NCBI GenBank assembly: GCA_013397455.1
Contig: VYZB01000192.1
Coordinates: 278,161-342,160, forward strand
From: Crotophaga sulcirostris
Taxonomy: Eukaryota > Chordata > Aves > Cuculiformes > Crotophagidae
Length of the DNA stretch: 64,000 nucleotides
Direction: 5' to 3'
Under the pieces are notes generated by a model. It made no database searches. It was not told the DNA's origin and worked only from the letters and a program-made list of their open reading frames with translations. Positions 1 to 12,393 of this stretch are shown piece after piece; positions within the stretch are counted from its first letter, which is position 1, and every line of letters starts with the position of its first letter. Position numbers and translations under genes: made by a program.

Positions 1-40
1 ATTGGTCAGGTAGTTAGGCCCCTTCCAACTGAAATAATCT
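1..40 (+). mobile_element. Extreme 3' end of another CR1 copy, cut by the window edge
   Basis: TTAGGCCCCTTCCAACTGAA followed by ATAATCT resembles the last bases of a CR1 element in plus orientation. It faces the minus-strand copy starting at 62, so the two are tail to tail. Confidence 0.5.
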
Positions 41-61
41 GTTGTAGTCTAGTCCTTATCA

Positions 62-180
62 CAGTATCACAAGGTTGGAAAGGACCTCTGAGATCATCGA
101 GTCCAACCTATAACCCAACACTAACACCAACCCATCATCCAAACCATGGCACTGAGTGCCTCATCCAATCTCCTCTACAG
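62..180 (-). mobile_element. CR1 LINE 3' end fragment, diverged toward the right
   Basis: On the plus strand, CAGTATCACAAGGTTGGAAA then GGACCTCTGAGATCATCG and AGTCCAACC are the reverse complement of a CR1 tail. The following CCAAACCATGGCACTGAGTG still follows the CR1 order. The right edge fades out. Confidence 0.85.
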
Positions 181-3100
181 TATCACATCACAGTTATCTT
201 TCATCCAAGTACAGGAGGAGGCTTTCTTCTACAGTTAATTCTTTAGCAGAGAAGATATGGTTCAGGCAGGATCCCAGCTGTGTGTTCATTCTTGTCCTGG
301 TCTCCTGCATCAGATCCCACTGTGTGCAGACCTCATCCTACCATGAAACCAGCACCCTATTTTCTCAGGACCTGGGAACATCCTCCAAGTTGCCTTCCCA
401 CATGGGTAACTGCATACTGTGGAACTGTTTTGAACAGGTAACTTCTCTTGCTAAGCCTTTGTTCTCCAGGCTTGTTACTAAGTGGGGCACAAGCAGCAGT
501 TTCATGATGACACCCCCCTGTTAAAGCATGGCTTTCCTGTTTCTGGCGAGCAGAGTTGTTTCAGTAAAGAGATGCCAATCTACTGAGCAGAGTCAGGCAG
601 CTGTGACAATCAAGCAATGTCTTCTGTTTCATCTTGGTTTTGTCATGTGAGTGAAAGGCTATCTTTAAAAGCTGGAGGAGGGCAAATGCAGTTTGAAAGG
701 ACGTGAAATATATTCAGGGCTTTTAATCCCAAGTTAGATATTTTACTGCTTTGATGCATGATTTGTCTGGGATTTAGTTGTGACTGTTGAAGAATTTATC
801 TCCCTTTGTAGCCAGGGGGAAAACTGGTTTAGTGGTGATACCTTAACTTGGCTGAAGCTGTGTATCTGTCCCCAGTTGCTGCAGTTCACAGCCTGCTATG
901 AAGCAAAATCGTGGGCATCCACCACATACTGCAGAGTCCCAAGGTGGAAGGTCTGCCAGGGCAGCAGCCTCTCACAGCCAGGAATGAATCAGCAAAGCCA
1001 GTAAGTAAGCACAGAACGATGGACCTCTGCTTTGAGCCAACTCTGATTTTTTTTTTTCTCTCTTTTGTTGATACACAGGCAAATGCATCAGCTAGCATAT
1101 GCTGCCACAGGAAATATCAATGTGACCATATAAAAGTAAGGATCTGCCCTAGAAGGTACATTGCCACTGACCACAAAGGCACAGGTACCATGCCCCGCTT
1201 TTTCTCCAGAACAGCAAGAGACAACACAGCTGGCCACTAGCAAAGGGTGAGGGAAACTAATGTGTTCATTGAAGTAGTCAAATAAAAGAAACAATTACAT
1301 CTGAGAGATAGGTTAGAGGTACATTACATACTATCTTACATCATCTAGTGCAGGTCTGGCTGGCTGGGGGGGGTGGGGTGAGTTGTGAAGCATTTTTTTG
1401 TGGTGGTAGGAAATTTGTGCAGGAGGTCTCTGATAAAAAGCCTTCCCAAACCTACTTGTTGCGTTTCTTATCACAATAAACTTTCTGCAAATAGCTTTTC
1501 ACTTATACATCCAACATGATTGTAAAATCATGCCCTTATCCCAAGGTTTTCCTTCAAAAAAGGATATCACATTGTGTTTTGGCTACAGAGTAAGTTTTAT
1601 GTTTCATACTTTTATTTTTTCTTTAAAAAAATTGAGCATCTTGACAAATACAGGCTTTCTTGAAGTATGTTACATTTAATCAAAAGGTCTTTCTTTGTTC
1701 AGAGTGTCTGGAAGGACTGTGATGCGGATTTGTTCTCCCTCTCTTTTAATTGCTTTCATGAGTATTTGGTGACTCACAAAGGCACTATCAGGCAAAGAGG
1801 AAGAAGTCTTAACTTTTGTAATTTCTTTATGATTGGCTGTGACTTTTTGCTTGCCTCTCAGTTTTGTTTTCTCTCCTTAACTGAATTGTTGTCTTTAAAA
1901 CAAGAAGTGGAAAACAGTGGCCAAAAGGAAACTCTTGCATGCATGTGAAGCGCAGCACTCAAGAACAACTGATATTCCTGAAGCATTCACACAAGCAAAA
2001 GAAAGAGAGATTAAAACGCGTATTTCTGATGAGACATGGGGTACAATGAGTGTTTGCAGAAATCCTCTGCTCAGGAGACATGAAACAGCAACTATGAGAG
2101 AATTTCAGCTGACTCACGGCTGAGCTCTTGGCCACTGTTGCCTTTGCACAAGGTGATGGCACTCAGCTTGAGTGCTAACTGAGGGTGTTTCTCAAGGTAC
2201 TTGAAAGGTAGCTTGTTCAAGGTAGCTTGTTGCTAGCTACTGGCTGGGCAGGACAGGTATGTGTGGTCCTCACTGTCGTGCCATGTGCTGGAGCCTTGAC
2301 TGGGATGAGGGATGCTGAGATGGCTCGTGGTGGGTGCTGAGGGCCTTTTTAGAGCTACAGGGTGCTCTTAGCCCACACCACAGACACTATTGTTCCATCT
2401 ATCAGAAACTTCAAATTGAAATGTATTGTGCTATTACCATATAAAACCTTACCGAACTTGTGATGTTTTAGTCCTTTTACACTGTCTGCCTTTAAGTCAC
2501 TAGAGGGCAATCTCCCCCTCAAACATGCAGACCAGTTCCAGATCTCACTTGCTCTTAAAATAAGCATCTTGTTAGTTATCGTTGAGCTGAGACAAATTAA
2601 CTCGATTAATTTAATGATAAATTCTATTGACAAGAAGGAGAGAAGGGAAAAGACCATGGGAGAGCTTTCTAATAAATAGCAAGACTTGAGTAAAAAGTCT
2701 CTAAACTCCTGGAACCGCTCCAAGAGACAGAATACAGATTTATTGCTTTCTGCAGCAAAAGATAGGCTTGCAGTAATTCCCAACAGATTGGGTTTGTGGA
2801 GAGCACTGGCAAGCAAAGTGCAGGCAGGGTTCTGGGAAGGAGAAAACTTGCGGGAATAGCCACGACCCTGCTCCACCAGAGCACCAGTCCTGCCCTCTCT
2901 CCTCCGGGCTGGGCCACCAGTCTGCTGAGAAGGTAGCAGGACCTTAACCTCCCACGTGTGCCTACCTCCAAGGCACCTCTATCTCCCTCTTTTTCTCCTT
3001 CTACGCCCCCAACAGAAGAAATGTTGTCTAAGCAGGTTTTCTGATGCCATACATTTGGCTCTGGTGAGAATGGCCATTTCTGAGTGCACATCACCTCTCC

Positions 3101-4829
3101 TTTAAGTCACAGGGCCCAGGTGTACACGTAGGCCATTACAGAGCATCTACCCCCCTTTATGCTCCCTCTTTAGTTTGGAGTGATGACAGGTAAGATAACA
3201 GGCTGATTCTGCCTTCACACTAAATATTTTTCTCCTACCAATGCTAGGAGTTCTGGTTTTGAGGATAAACATCTTTTTTATTATTATTCCCTCCCTGCCC
3301 TGGGCTCTCATCAGAGGTCCTTGCAATGACACATGAGACAGTGACACAGCACCATTGCTCAAAACATGGCCAGACACCCTATCAGGCCAACTTTTGTCAT
3401 TGTCTTAGGAAGTGTGTGGTGCCCCTTGACCTCTTTGGGGTGTGACTTCTCTGGCTGGAGGAAGATGTGTAGTGTCAAAGAAAATTAAACAGATCCAGGT
3501 AGAAAATGTATTTTACCTGACATAAGCTGTTGCAGCACAAAGAAATGGAGGATGCTTTTCTCATGACACAGGTATTTGTTAGTTCTGCTCCAAGCAACAC
3601 CTTTGGTCCGAGAGAAAGGACAGGATCAGAGCCTGGCTTTGAAAGCATCCTTTGCAGGGATGATGAGGAATGCACAGATGCTACCAAAGACCAGGCCTGT
3701 GGAGAGTGCAGGATGTATTTTGCACAGGAAAGATTCTCTAATTTACCCTTACCATTCTCACGAAAAACAAATTACAAGGAAATGCATCAAGGAAAGAATT
3801 AATCAGATTGAAAGGCTTTGTAGTAATTAGAAAAGAAGAATGACATCTTCTCAGGCTCCCCTGGGTGGAGGTAATTACCAGCTGCACAAGTTTACTGGAT
3901 TAAAAAGCTAAATATCTTCTTGTTTCCTTTCTTAGAGATGCCACTCTTGGAATCAGGCAGCCACACAGGCCAACAGCTCAGAGAAATATGCATTGAGCCT
4001 CCTTCAGCCTGGCAGGGCACTACTTTGTATACATGGTGGTCCAGAGCCTGATCCCGGTCCACGGCCCAGTTTCATCAGGCCCATTGTGTTTTTGCTGTTG
4101 CCTTGGAGGAGATGGGTACCATTTGTTATCCAGCAACCCAAACAGCCAAACCCCTTCTGCCAGGCAGCCTTAAACCCATCTGCGTCTGCACCACATGCCA
4201 CCAGCAAAGGCCAGGTCACAGCCTCTCTGGTGCTGATGTTGTCACTGACACAGCTGGGGGACCTGAGGGGCAAGGATACATGAGCTGTGACTCAAGGGAG
4301 GTAGGTAATGCTTTCCAGGGAAGGAGTTTTATTAATTCAAAAGAGCTTATGAAAGTCCAGTTCCCTGCTAGTTTCACCATCAAGAAAATACAGCTCAGGA
4401 GAAATTTTAAAAAATCCTCAAAAAAAAAAGAATTCTTAAGGAAATCAGCATCAAGTGGTGAATTCCTGTGATCACCTATTAAAACCATAAGCAATCTCAT
4501 CAGCCACTGAATCCACCCGCTGCTCTTCCTGGTTCTTTCCCCTAAATGAATCAAGAACTGTTTCAAAGGTAGTTAGAGACTTTGCCCCTGGCTCCTTGGG
4601 TGGGCAGACTGTTTAAGACCCACACAAATCATTAGGAGCTTTCTTTGGACTTTCAGTCTAAGTGTCTTCACAGCCAGTGTTGTCTGGCTTGCACCAATAC
4701 AGATCAAGCTGCTGCTCTCCCTCCAAAGAGTTTTCTGTTCATGCAGCCATCACAATGGTAACCATAAGCTTCCTTGGCTTTAGCTGAGCATGACTAGATA
4801 TGCCAGACTCTTACGGTCTTTTTTTGTCT
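181..4829. other. Intergenic block, no gene recognised
   Basis: Non-coding sequence with a G-run (1366-1379, eight G then four G), a T run at 1048-1057 and a 14-bp direct repeat AAGGTAGCTTGTT at 2205-2231. Frames such as 2355-2876 minus (173 codons) carry no recognisable motif. Confidence 0.5.
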
Positions 4830-4960
4830 GGTAAAACCTCTGTTCCAGTCCTGCTCTGCACCTTTTCCAAGTGTAATTAATCTCAGCATGGATAGCTAGG
4901 GTGGTTTGCAGCATTCCAGATGGGGTCTCATCAGTGTCTCCTGTTAATGGCATGTCACAT
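4830..4960 (-). mobile_element. Diverged CR1-like fragment
   Basis: On the plus strand, GTTCCAGTCCTGCTCTGCAC, CTTTTCCAAGTGTAATTAAT and, further right, GCATTCCAGATGGGGTCTC followed by ATCAGTGTCTCCTG match in order an internal part of the CR1 3' region read in reverse (the 'ctgcacacagtactccagat' and 'ggggcctcaccagtgc' area). Edges uncertain. Confidence 0.5.
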
Positions 4961-7849
4961 AGAGAGTACAAATCCATGCAGCACATCCCCTGTGCTGGCA
5001 AGGAAAGAACACCCAAGGGCCAAGTTCTCCTAAAAAATAACTGCAACTTCAAGGGAGGAGTAACTATGGTCAGTTTTTTCCTTTGCCAAACCAGGTTAGG
5101 CTGGTTGAAAGTCTTGCCATGGTGCAGTTGTCTTGGGAGTGAGCCAAATTCCTGAGGCTCTGAGCCAACAGATTCATCATCTCTATGAGACCTGAACTCA
5201 GGCCAGAATCAATGAGTCTATTTCAGCATGTTCCTCTCTTCCCTCCACAGTCGACAACCAGCTCTGGGCTGTTTCTCCCGTGACTTCTTCCCCTCGAGTC
5301 AGTGGTAGACACCATCCCTCCTTGTAAAACAAATCTAGCTTTTTACCACTAAGCTGAAGAGTTTGGCTGTTTTCTAGCTGTGTCATTAAAATACCATAAA
5401 CTGGAGAGGCAACAGATCAGTGACCAGAGCTAATAGCAGCAAAAAGGATTAAATGAACAATAGGTCTTGAGTGTAATTTATGAATGCCATTAGCCTCTGG
5501 GAGGGAATTACATTATGGCTGCAGTTCTGAGGGGGAAGGGTGGGTTGTATCTAGGCAGGAAGAAAAAGAAATGCATCTGATTGCATTTGGATTAACAAAC
5601 AATGATATCGATTCACCACATGATACATCTTGGGCTGTTATGTTTAGGTCAGATGTAATAACATCTGAACAAAGACAAACTGCATTATCTGTATCTTGTG
5701 TTCAGACCCCCACAGCCAGCAAATGTTATGTCTGTATCTCAGGACTGCCAGTCCACCAGTGCTGCCTGGTAAAGCATAGTTCTCCATCAAAACTCTTGCA
5801 GAAAGGCAGGTTTTCTTCCTTTCCCAGGTGAGGTGGTGTCTAAGAGGCACGACATTAGTTGCATGAGCATTTCTTTGTAGCCTGTGCACCACATCGTGGG
5901 GATGGGAATGAGCAAACAATGCCTTTGCAGTATCTCCTCCACCTTTTGTTTGATAGCCAACATGGTATCTCATTAAACTGCTTAGCTTGGCAGCTGGGGC
6001 CATTTGTTATAGTGTGATATGAAGGATCATAATCAGATTAAACCTCAGGATCATATTGCGGAGGGAGAGATTAGACTGGAGAATCAAGTGAAAGTTTAAT
6101 TTTGTGTGACACTGCAGAGCTGCCTCTACATGTGGTTGCAAAGATGGTAGAAAGCAGAGACTCGAGCTGGGGAAGGTTTGTTTTGCTGGTTCCCTGCTCA
6201 GTTTTGAGCAGAAGGGTTTTAGCAACGGCCTCGAAAGATGAGGTATTTCTGCAGCCACCAGCCCCTCACAGGTTTGGTTCACTCTGATTTCCTTCCCAGA
6301 TGAGGATTTGAATTGAAGGCTTGCATGGGGAAAGAAACCCCAGGGGGTGTAAATGATGCCAGAAGCCAAAGCTGCCTGTGCTGGAGCACAGTTCTGGGAG
6401 AGGGATGCCTTTGGCACTAGAAACAATTCTCATTGTCTGTGCCGGAGGCCCAGGTCCTTGAGCTGAACTGCTGTTCCCCAGCTCCTTCTCTCTCTCCAGT
6501 GCATTTAGCATAGAGTCCTATGACTCCTCCAGGAGGAACCCTCCAAAAGTCAGCAGAAGCCCCACTGTGAGCTAACGGGCCAGGAGGCCTCCTGTCAGCT
6601 TCTCTGAGTAGATTTGGCTGATATTAAAAGTAGCAATAAGACCAAAGTTGACAGGTTGGGAAAGGCGACATGCAGATGAATTTCTGACGTCTCCGTCACC
6701 ACAGAGAAATGTGATTGTGGGTCAAAGCAGCTCCAGTCTCTGTTCTGAGCCCATTGGACAGGCAGGTCTCACAGAGAGACCCCAGCTACCATGAGTTTCA
6801 GAAAAAAAATCAGACCTCTGCAGCTCTCTTCATGGGCATTGTAATGGGCAGGAGGCAGTTTTTAAGACATTGGCTGCAATAGTGCCGCTCGGCAATCTCT
6901 GTCCTGTATTTTTTTCCCCTTAGATAGAGGACAGGTAAAGCCAGTGAGAGGGAAAAGTCTTTAGAGAACTGCTTTGTCTCAGGGCAGCCGCAGGTTCAGA
7001 GGAGGTGTGTGCACTCACATAATCACAAGCATGTCCTGTCATCATCAATGAAACCAGAGGTAATATGTAAATATACTCGCTTTCACAAATGCTGGCTAGG
7101 CTGAATCCTACCCCAAATGAAGTAAACAGCAGCCAAAAAGTGGAAATAAAAATGGGTGTATATAAACTTTTTAAAAGTGTACCTAAGACAATCGCAAGCT
7201 CTGTTCCCACACTCCCTCTGTTAATTGTCCTGGAGAGACACGATGAAAAATATGTTCTCTCATCAGCTTGATCTTTTGCTCAGATATTGTGCCCTCTTTC
7301 GTCTCCTTTTTCTGCTTTCCCTTCCCTAGAGGCTAAGCACTTTAGGGCAGGAGCCTGGCATATAAAGATCTTCAGTCTTATTGTGCTTCCTGATACTTAA
7401 TACAACACAAACCCCTAGAAAAACCTCAGAGTAATGAAGGAGATCCTGATCTAAACAGCTGAAAAGCTGTCAGAGCCCTTCCAGCCACCCAAGATGACTC
7501 CTGGGGTGATGTGGAAGCAGTTGGTGGGGAGCAGATGGATGAGAAACTCACACCCTGCTCCACATGAGTGCTACAGCCATGCAGATTGCTAACGATGTCC
7601 CCTGGTTTGGGATGATGAAGTGCCAGTGTGCAGGGGATAGCAGTGCCAGATGCTTAGTATATGGCTTCAGGGAACTCACATCCAACATTTACAACCATAA
7701 AAAGACGGCAACAGACTGTCTTCCCTTCCTGGTGCCTGACAGAAACTGAGAAAGGGCACTCGCACAATGGGAAAGCATAAATCTAGCTGTCACACTCTCT
7801 AAACTTGCAGCAGGATGGGAGATGCTCACTGCTCCCCTCAGGCAAGCTG
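4961..7849. other. Intergenic block, no gene recognised
   Basis: No gene, RNA or repeat recognised. Open frames are at most about 140 codons (6007-6426 minus) and look random. Confidence 0.5.
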
Positions 7850-7925
7850 GAGACCTGGACTGCCCCCAGGACCTCCATGCAGTATGTTGACTTTGGGCAA
7901 GCTCTCGGCCCCTTGAGGAACCAGG
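7850..7925 (+). mobile_element. Possible MIR-like remnant
   Basis: GAGACCTGGACTGCC, then GTTGACTTTGGGCAAGCTCT and CGGCCCCTTGAGGAACC, loosely follow the order of the MIR core on the plus strand (the 'gtgtgaccttgggcaagtc' block). Diverged; could be chance. Confidence 0.3.
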
Positions 7926-10334
7926 GAAGCTGCTCCGGAGGCAGAGATCTTTGGCAGTGCTTGGAGAGTTTTCTGCTCAGCCCACAGTGATGGTGGGAAT
8001 GGAGCAGGGGCAGAAACCCTGCTCTGGCTGGCCAAGACCACCATGGATGCAGCAATGGTCTGAGCCAGTGCTTCATGAAGTAAAAACAGATATGGATCCT
8101 CAGGAACTCTTCCCTATGTGGCACTGCATGCTCCCCAAAGCATTCCTGCTGATCGCAGAGGCAGCTCTCAGCAAAGGTACCTCAGGTCTTGCTGAAGGTT
8201 TTAATAATATGATGATCATATTGCAATTTGAATATGATCTACATTATATAACGTAGGTACCAATCCAGACAAATGTAGGCTGTGTTTTCTTCCAGCACGT
8301 GCTATAGGTATGCAGGAAACATGCATTGAGGGCAGAGCCCAAGGTCCCTGTGCCTGTGCACCAAGCTGGAACTGTAGGCGGCTACTTCTGCAAGCACGGT
8401 ACCAAGCGCACTGCTGAGAGGAGGAGGCTGATCCCATCAGATCTTGTCCTCTTGTTGCCCTGGTGACTTTGTCAGATAAGCCAGCCCATGCCCAGGCACT
8501 ATCTGCTCTTGTATTAAGGGTCTTAAAGGCAGTGATCCTGCTAAAGCCCCCACGCAGAATGGCCTGGAGTCTTAAATATGCCTCTTGGAGCTGCTGCAAC
8601 ACAGGAACTTTTCTGAAAATGGCTTCAATTAGGTTCCACCAGGTACTGAGAGAGGGCAGTCTGAGGCACAGTGGTGAGACATCAGAGCTGATGAAGTCAA
8701 ACCCCATGACACACACAGAATTGGGGCCTATGAAAAGGGGATAGCAACACCTAAAAATAAGGGTACCGATCTTCCGGCAAATAAAATACTTCAAGAATTG
8801 TTAGGAAGACTCCAAAAAAAGAGCAAAGACCTGAGATGATCCCTTCTTTGCCTGCTGCGTGAGTAATAGCCATGTGGCGAGCTGGACTGACAGAGGTTGG
8901 GATGAGAAGAGGGTCAGGATGTGAAAGGGGTCAAGACGTGGAGGTGGCAGCAACCTCATCAGGCAGCCTGTGCAAAGCCATTAATGCGATCACAGCATGG
9001 AGAAGCTGTAGCAAATGATTGCTTTCATTTGCTGGGATTTAACAAAAGCAGAATTTTTCCACACAAAGTGGGGGACCGCATCCCTGTTTGTGTTATGGTG
9101 TTTAATTTTCCCCTTTTACTTAGGAAACCACAGCAAAGGCCACTCTTGGTGCTCTCAAATTGAATGTCTTTGAACCTTCAGCCTACAATCAAAACAAGAA
9201 AATGAAAAACAATTCTTCAATAGCCACTGTTTACATCCAAAATATACATAATTTATGAAAAACATGCTAGCAACCAAACCCAGTGTCTGCTTACTGAGCT
9301 CTGCATAACCCATGGCTAGGTCACTGAGGTCCAGGTGTGTTTTTCTGAACAGGAAACATCTCAAATAACAAACAGGAACTTTGGCAATGCTCAGTAGTTA
9401 AAATACAGCCTAAACACCACGATGGAAGCAGTCTGGGATAACCCTAATACACGTTTCTGGTTTACCCTGTATCCAGGGCACAGCAGGCATAGATCTTTGA
9501 GAGGCTGGTTGAGTATCCACGAACTTGCTGTGCTAAGCTTACACTGAAATTTCACCCAGAATTTGGAAACATGAACAGGTGCATCTATTTCTTGGTTCAC
9601 AGAGAGACTGACCTGGTCTGTGACCAATAATGAAGGAAAACTAGAATATGTGCCAAATTCTGTGGCTTAATAGACAGAAGCACTAATGTCAGCCCAGCAA
9701 GAGTCTTGTAATGCTGACAGCAGAGCTATGGGGGAACAACATAATGGTTCTTACCTACGTACATAGGACAACTGTTCAATCTAAATATTGATTTATTGCA
9801 GCATCTATAAGAGGCTGCAATTCAAAATTAACTTTAATTGATTTTTTTTTCAGTTGTCTGCTCTTACCAGCCGGAAAATCCTTATAACAAAATGCTGGTC
9901 AAAAGAAATGCAGGTGCTAGAGTATCATTTGAAACACTTGCAATGTAAGACACATGGTAGTACTTTGAAAGAAGATGACTATTAAAATCACCTGATCCCT
10001 CTCTCTTTTTTCCTTCCATTTCCCTTCATTTTATCACCACAACATCCACAAAGCATTCTCAGACCTTCTCCTCTCTCTGGCCTGGGAATGGCATGAAGAG
10101 ACTGTAAGCATCAGCCCAACTCCGAGAGCCTGCAAAGACTGGGTAAGAATTGAACTAGATTTAGCAGGACTTAAAAGGTGATGGAGCTGTAGTTTCTCCT
10201 TCCAAGCACGGCCATTTGGCACAAGTAGTACTTTGCATCATTTTGAGGGGGGAGAGTGAGACAGGAATGACTGCAGTGTTGCATATTCTAGGCTTCTCCT
10301 TACTTGTACTGGCACACAGGGTGAAAGGATGGCC
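7926..10334. other. Intergenic block, no gene recognised
   Basis: Unique-looking non-coding sequence. A minus-strand frame 8216-8794 (192 codons) has no recognisable motifs and is treated as chance. A short A/T-rich stretch is at 9820-9850. Confidence 0.5.
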
Positions 10335-10402
10335 AGTGGTTTGTCCAAGGTGATGCAGCAGGGGATGCGAGGCAGACCTGGACCCAGCTCTCCCAGCCTT
10401 CT
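10335..10402 (-). mobile_element. MIR-like SINE core remnant
   Basis: On the plus strand, GTTTGTCCAAGGTGATGCAG is followed by a GAGGCAGACCTGGACCCAG block and CTCTCCCAGCCTTCTGG. These match in order the reverse complement of the MIR core (the 'cccaaggtcacacagc' and 'ggattcgaacccaggtct' region). It is ancient and diverged. Confidence 0.4.
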
Positions 10403-11699
10403 GGCCACAGCATATGCTGAGCTGCAAAATCATCTGTGACTTTACAGCTCCTCCAATCAGAAAAACAAGCTGCTGCTCCTCTTAGTAATGCTGCATTGGT
10501 TTTCTCTCTGTTGTCATTTCATATCGTTAATGGTATGGTTTCCTTTCTGTTTGTTTGTTTAAATCCTTCTTGGTGATTATAGAGCCAAACTGTCAAACTG
10601 CAGTGCTTTGTCTGCAACACTTCTCGTGCCTTGTATGTAAACAGCTTTCATTAGTTTCAATAGTTTCTGGCTGTAAATGCAAGAATTTCACAAGGAGAGC
10701 ATTATATATACTGCTGCCCTGGCCTCTGCTTGCAAGGTGGTCCAGCAGCAGGGCAGGAGTAAGTGGAAGGATGGTATTTCCCAGGCTGAGCAGGAATAGC
10801 AGTATTTGCAGTATTTCTGTTTTTTTAGCCTGGGCAGGAAGATATATGAGTACGTGGACCAGTGTTTCTGTCTGCCCAGAAACACAGAGGCAATATATAA
10901 ATGGATGCTATTGCATTTACCTGCAGCAGGGAAGCAATACTTCTCTGCCCCTCTTCTGCTTCCTGATGTGGTCAGCTCTGGTGAGAGCCCCACCATGGGC
11001 TGCCTGGGTCCCAGCTCCACAGAAACACTGGAGGGCTAATGGTATATTATGGGGCAATTTCTGCACTGCAGCTCTCCAGGTGGAGGGAGACCTCCCTGTA
11101 TTTATTTCTCCCCCACCAGGGGAGTATTCCAGCCCTGCTGCTGGCACCTGAGTGCTCTGGGGTACATCAGAGTGACAGCAGGTGTGCAGCTTCTGCAATT
11201 TGAACTCTCCCTCTTCTTCCAGGAAGAGTGCTCCTTGCTGCTTTCCTCTTCCTTCACTCCTGAAGTATGGTCTGGTGTGTGCAAGCTTGGGAGGGGGCAG
11301 GTAGGTCATCCCTCTGATGCCCTCCAGCCCACATGTGCCTGCTTATGCCCTCCAGCATGCCACGGTGCAATTCTCCCACTTCTTCCCCTTGGGGAGCTGG
11401 AAGCGCTGGGGAGAAGGTGCTGGTGGGGCTCCAGGTTACCTCGGGTTTGTTCTCCCCTGCCCTCCGTGTCTCTTGGAGGCTGGGGAAGAAGATGCTGCCA
11501 AGTGTCCTGCTCCATTTACTGACGTTTCCCACAGTGCCCTTATCTGCTGGGAGCAGTCCCTGGCTCCCCAGACCTTGTGCCAATGGCCCTTTTGTGCGCT
11601 CTTCCTTTGGCTGCAGAGCTGCACCGTGGGGCTGGAAGGGGTTTAGGACCGAAGGGAAGCAGGGTAACAGGAGAAACTTCCTGGCACTTCAGCGGCTTT
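10403..11699. other. Intergenic block, GC rising to the right
   Basis: No gene recognised. Overlapping open frames on both strands at 10555-11701 (up to 198 codons) have compositions rich in Ser, Pro, Cys and Trp typical of GC-rich non-coding DNA and no recognisable motifs. Confidence 0.5.
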
Positions 11700-11985
11700 A
11701 ATCCCGAAAATGCTTTCCTCTAGACTAGAGGGGGGACAGTGGCGCAGGGAAAGGCGCCGGTGAGGGCTGCAGGCGGGGAGGCCAGGGAGGATGCTCCAAG
11801 GGATGCAGGGGGAGCCCTCTGCCCCTCCCCTGTCCCGGGCCAGCCCGCACAGGCGGCCGCTGGGGAGCAGTGCAGCCCCGCGGCATCTCCCCTGCCCAGC
11901 CCCTGCACACGGGAGCCACCGGGGTGGCCGAGGGACACCTGAAAATAGCAGTGCCTGCACAGGTAAACCTCCTTCTTTGCCCCCC
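11700..11985. promoter_or_regulatory. Small CpG-rich cluster without an assigned gene
   Basis: By hand count about 15 CpG dinucleotides occur in roughly 285 GC-rich bases (including GGCGCCGG at 11753-11760 and GGCGGCCGC at 11852-11860), while flanking sequence is CpG-poor. It may be an orphan CpG island or promoter of a non-coding transcript, or only a GC-rich patch. No initiator, TATA box or coding start can be tied to it. Confidence 0.35.
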
Positions 11986-12137
11986 GCCCCTCCCCAGACC
12001 TGATGTGGGAAACATGGTCCTCTGGAAAATGTACCGTTAGGAACAAGCTCTGCTTGTGGGGAGTGGCAGAAGGACCTGGGGCAGGTAGAGCTCATCCTCC
12101 ATCTCGCTACCTGTGCTTTAAGCAGAGGCTTCCTGGA

Positions 12138-12393
12138 TTCACAGAATCATAGAATGGTTTGGGTTGGAAGGGACCTCAAAGATCATCCAGTTCCAACCCA
12201 CCTGCCCTGTGCAGGGACCCCTCCCACCAGCCCAGGCTGCTCAAGGCCCCATCCAACCTGGCCTTGAACACCTCCAGGGAGGGGGCACCCACAGCTTCCC
12301 TGGGCAACCTGTGTCAGGGCCTCACCACCCTCATTGTGAAGAATTTCTTCCTAACGTTCAATCTAATCTTCCCCCTTCCAATTTAAAGCCATT
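12138..12393 (-). mobile_element. CR1 LINE 3' end fragment
   Basis: On the plus strand it reads CACAGAATCATAGAATGG, then TTTGGGTTGGAAGGGACCT, 'ccatccaacctggccttgaa' (12250-12269), and a 'gaagaatttcttcctaacgt' block (12338-12357). It is the reverse complement of the CR1 tail and adjacent 3' sequence. About 255 bp are preserved; the 5' part is missing, as in most genomic CR1 copies. It is the same type as the copy at 56887-57237. Confidence 0.95.
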
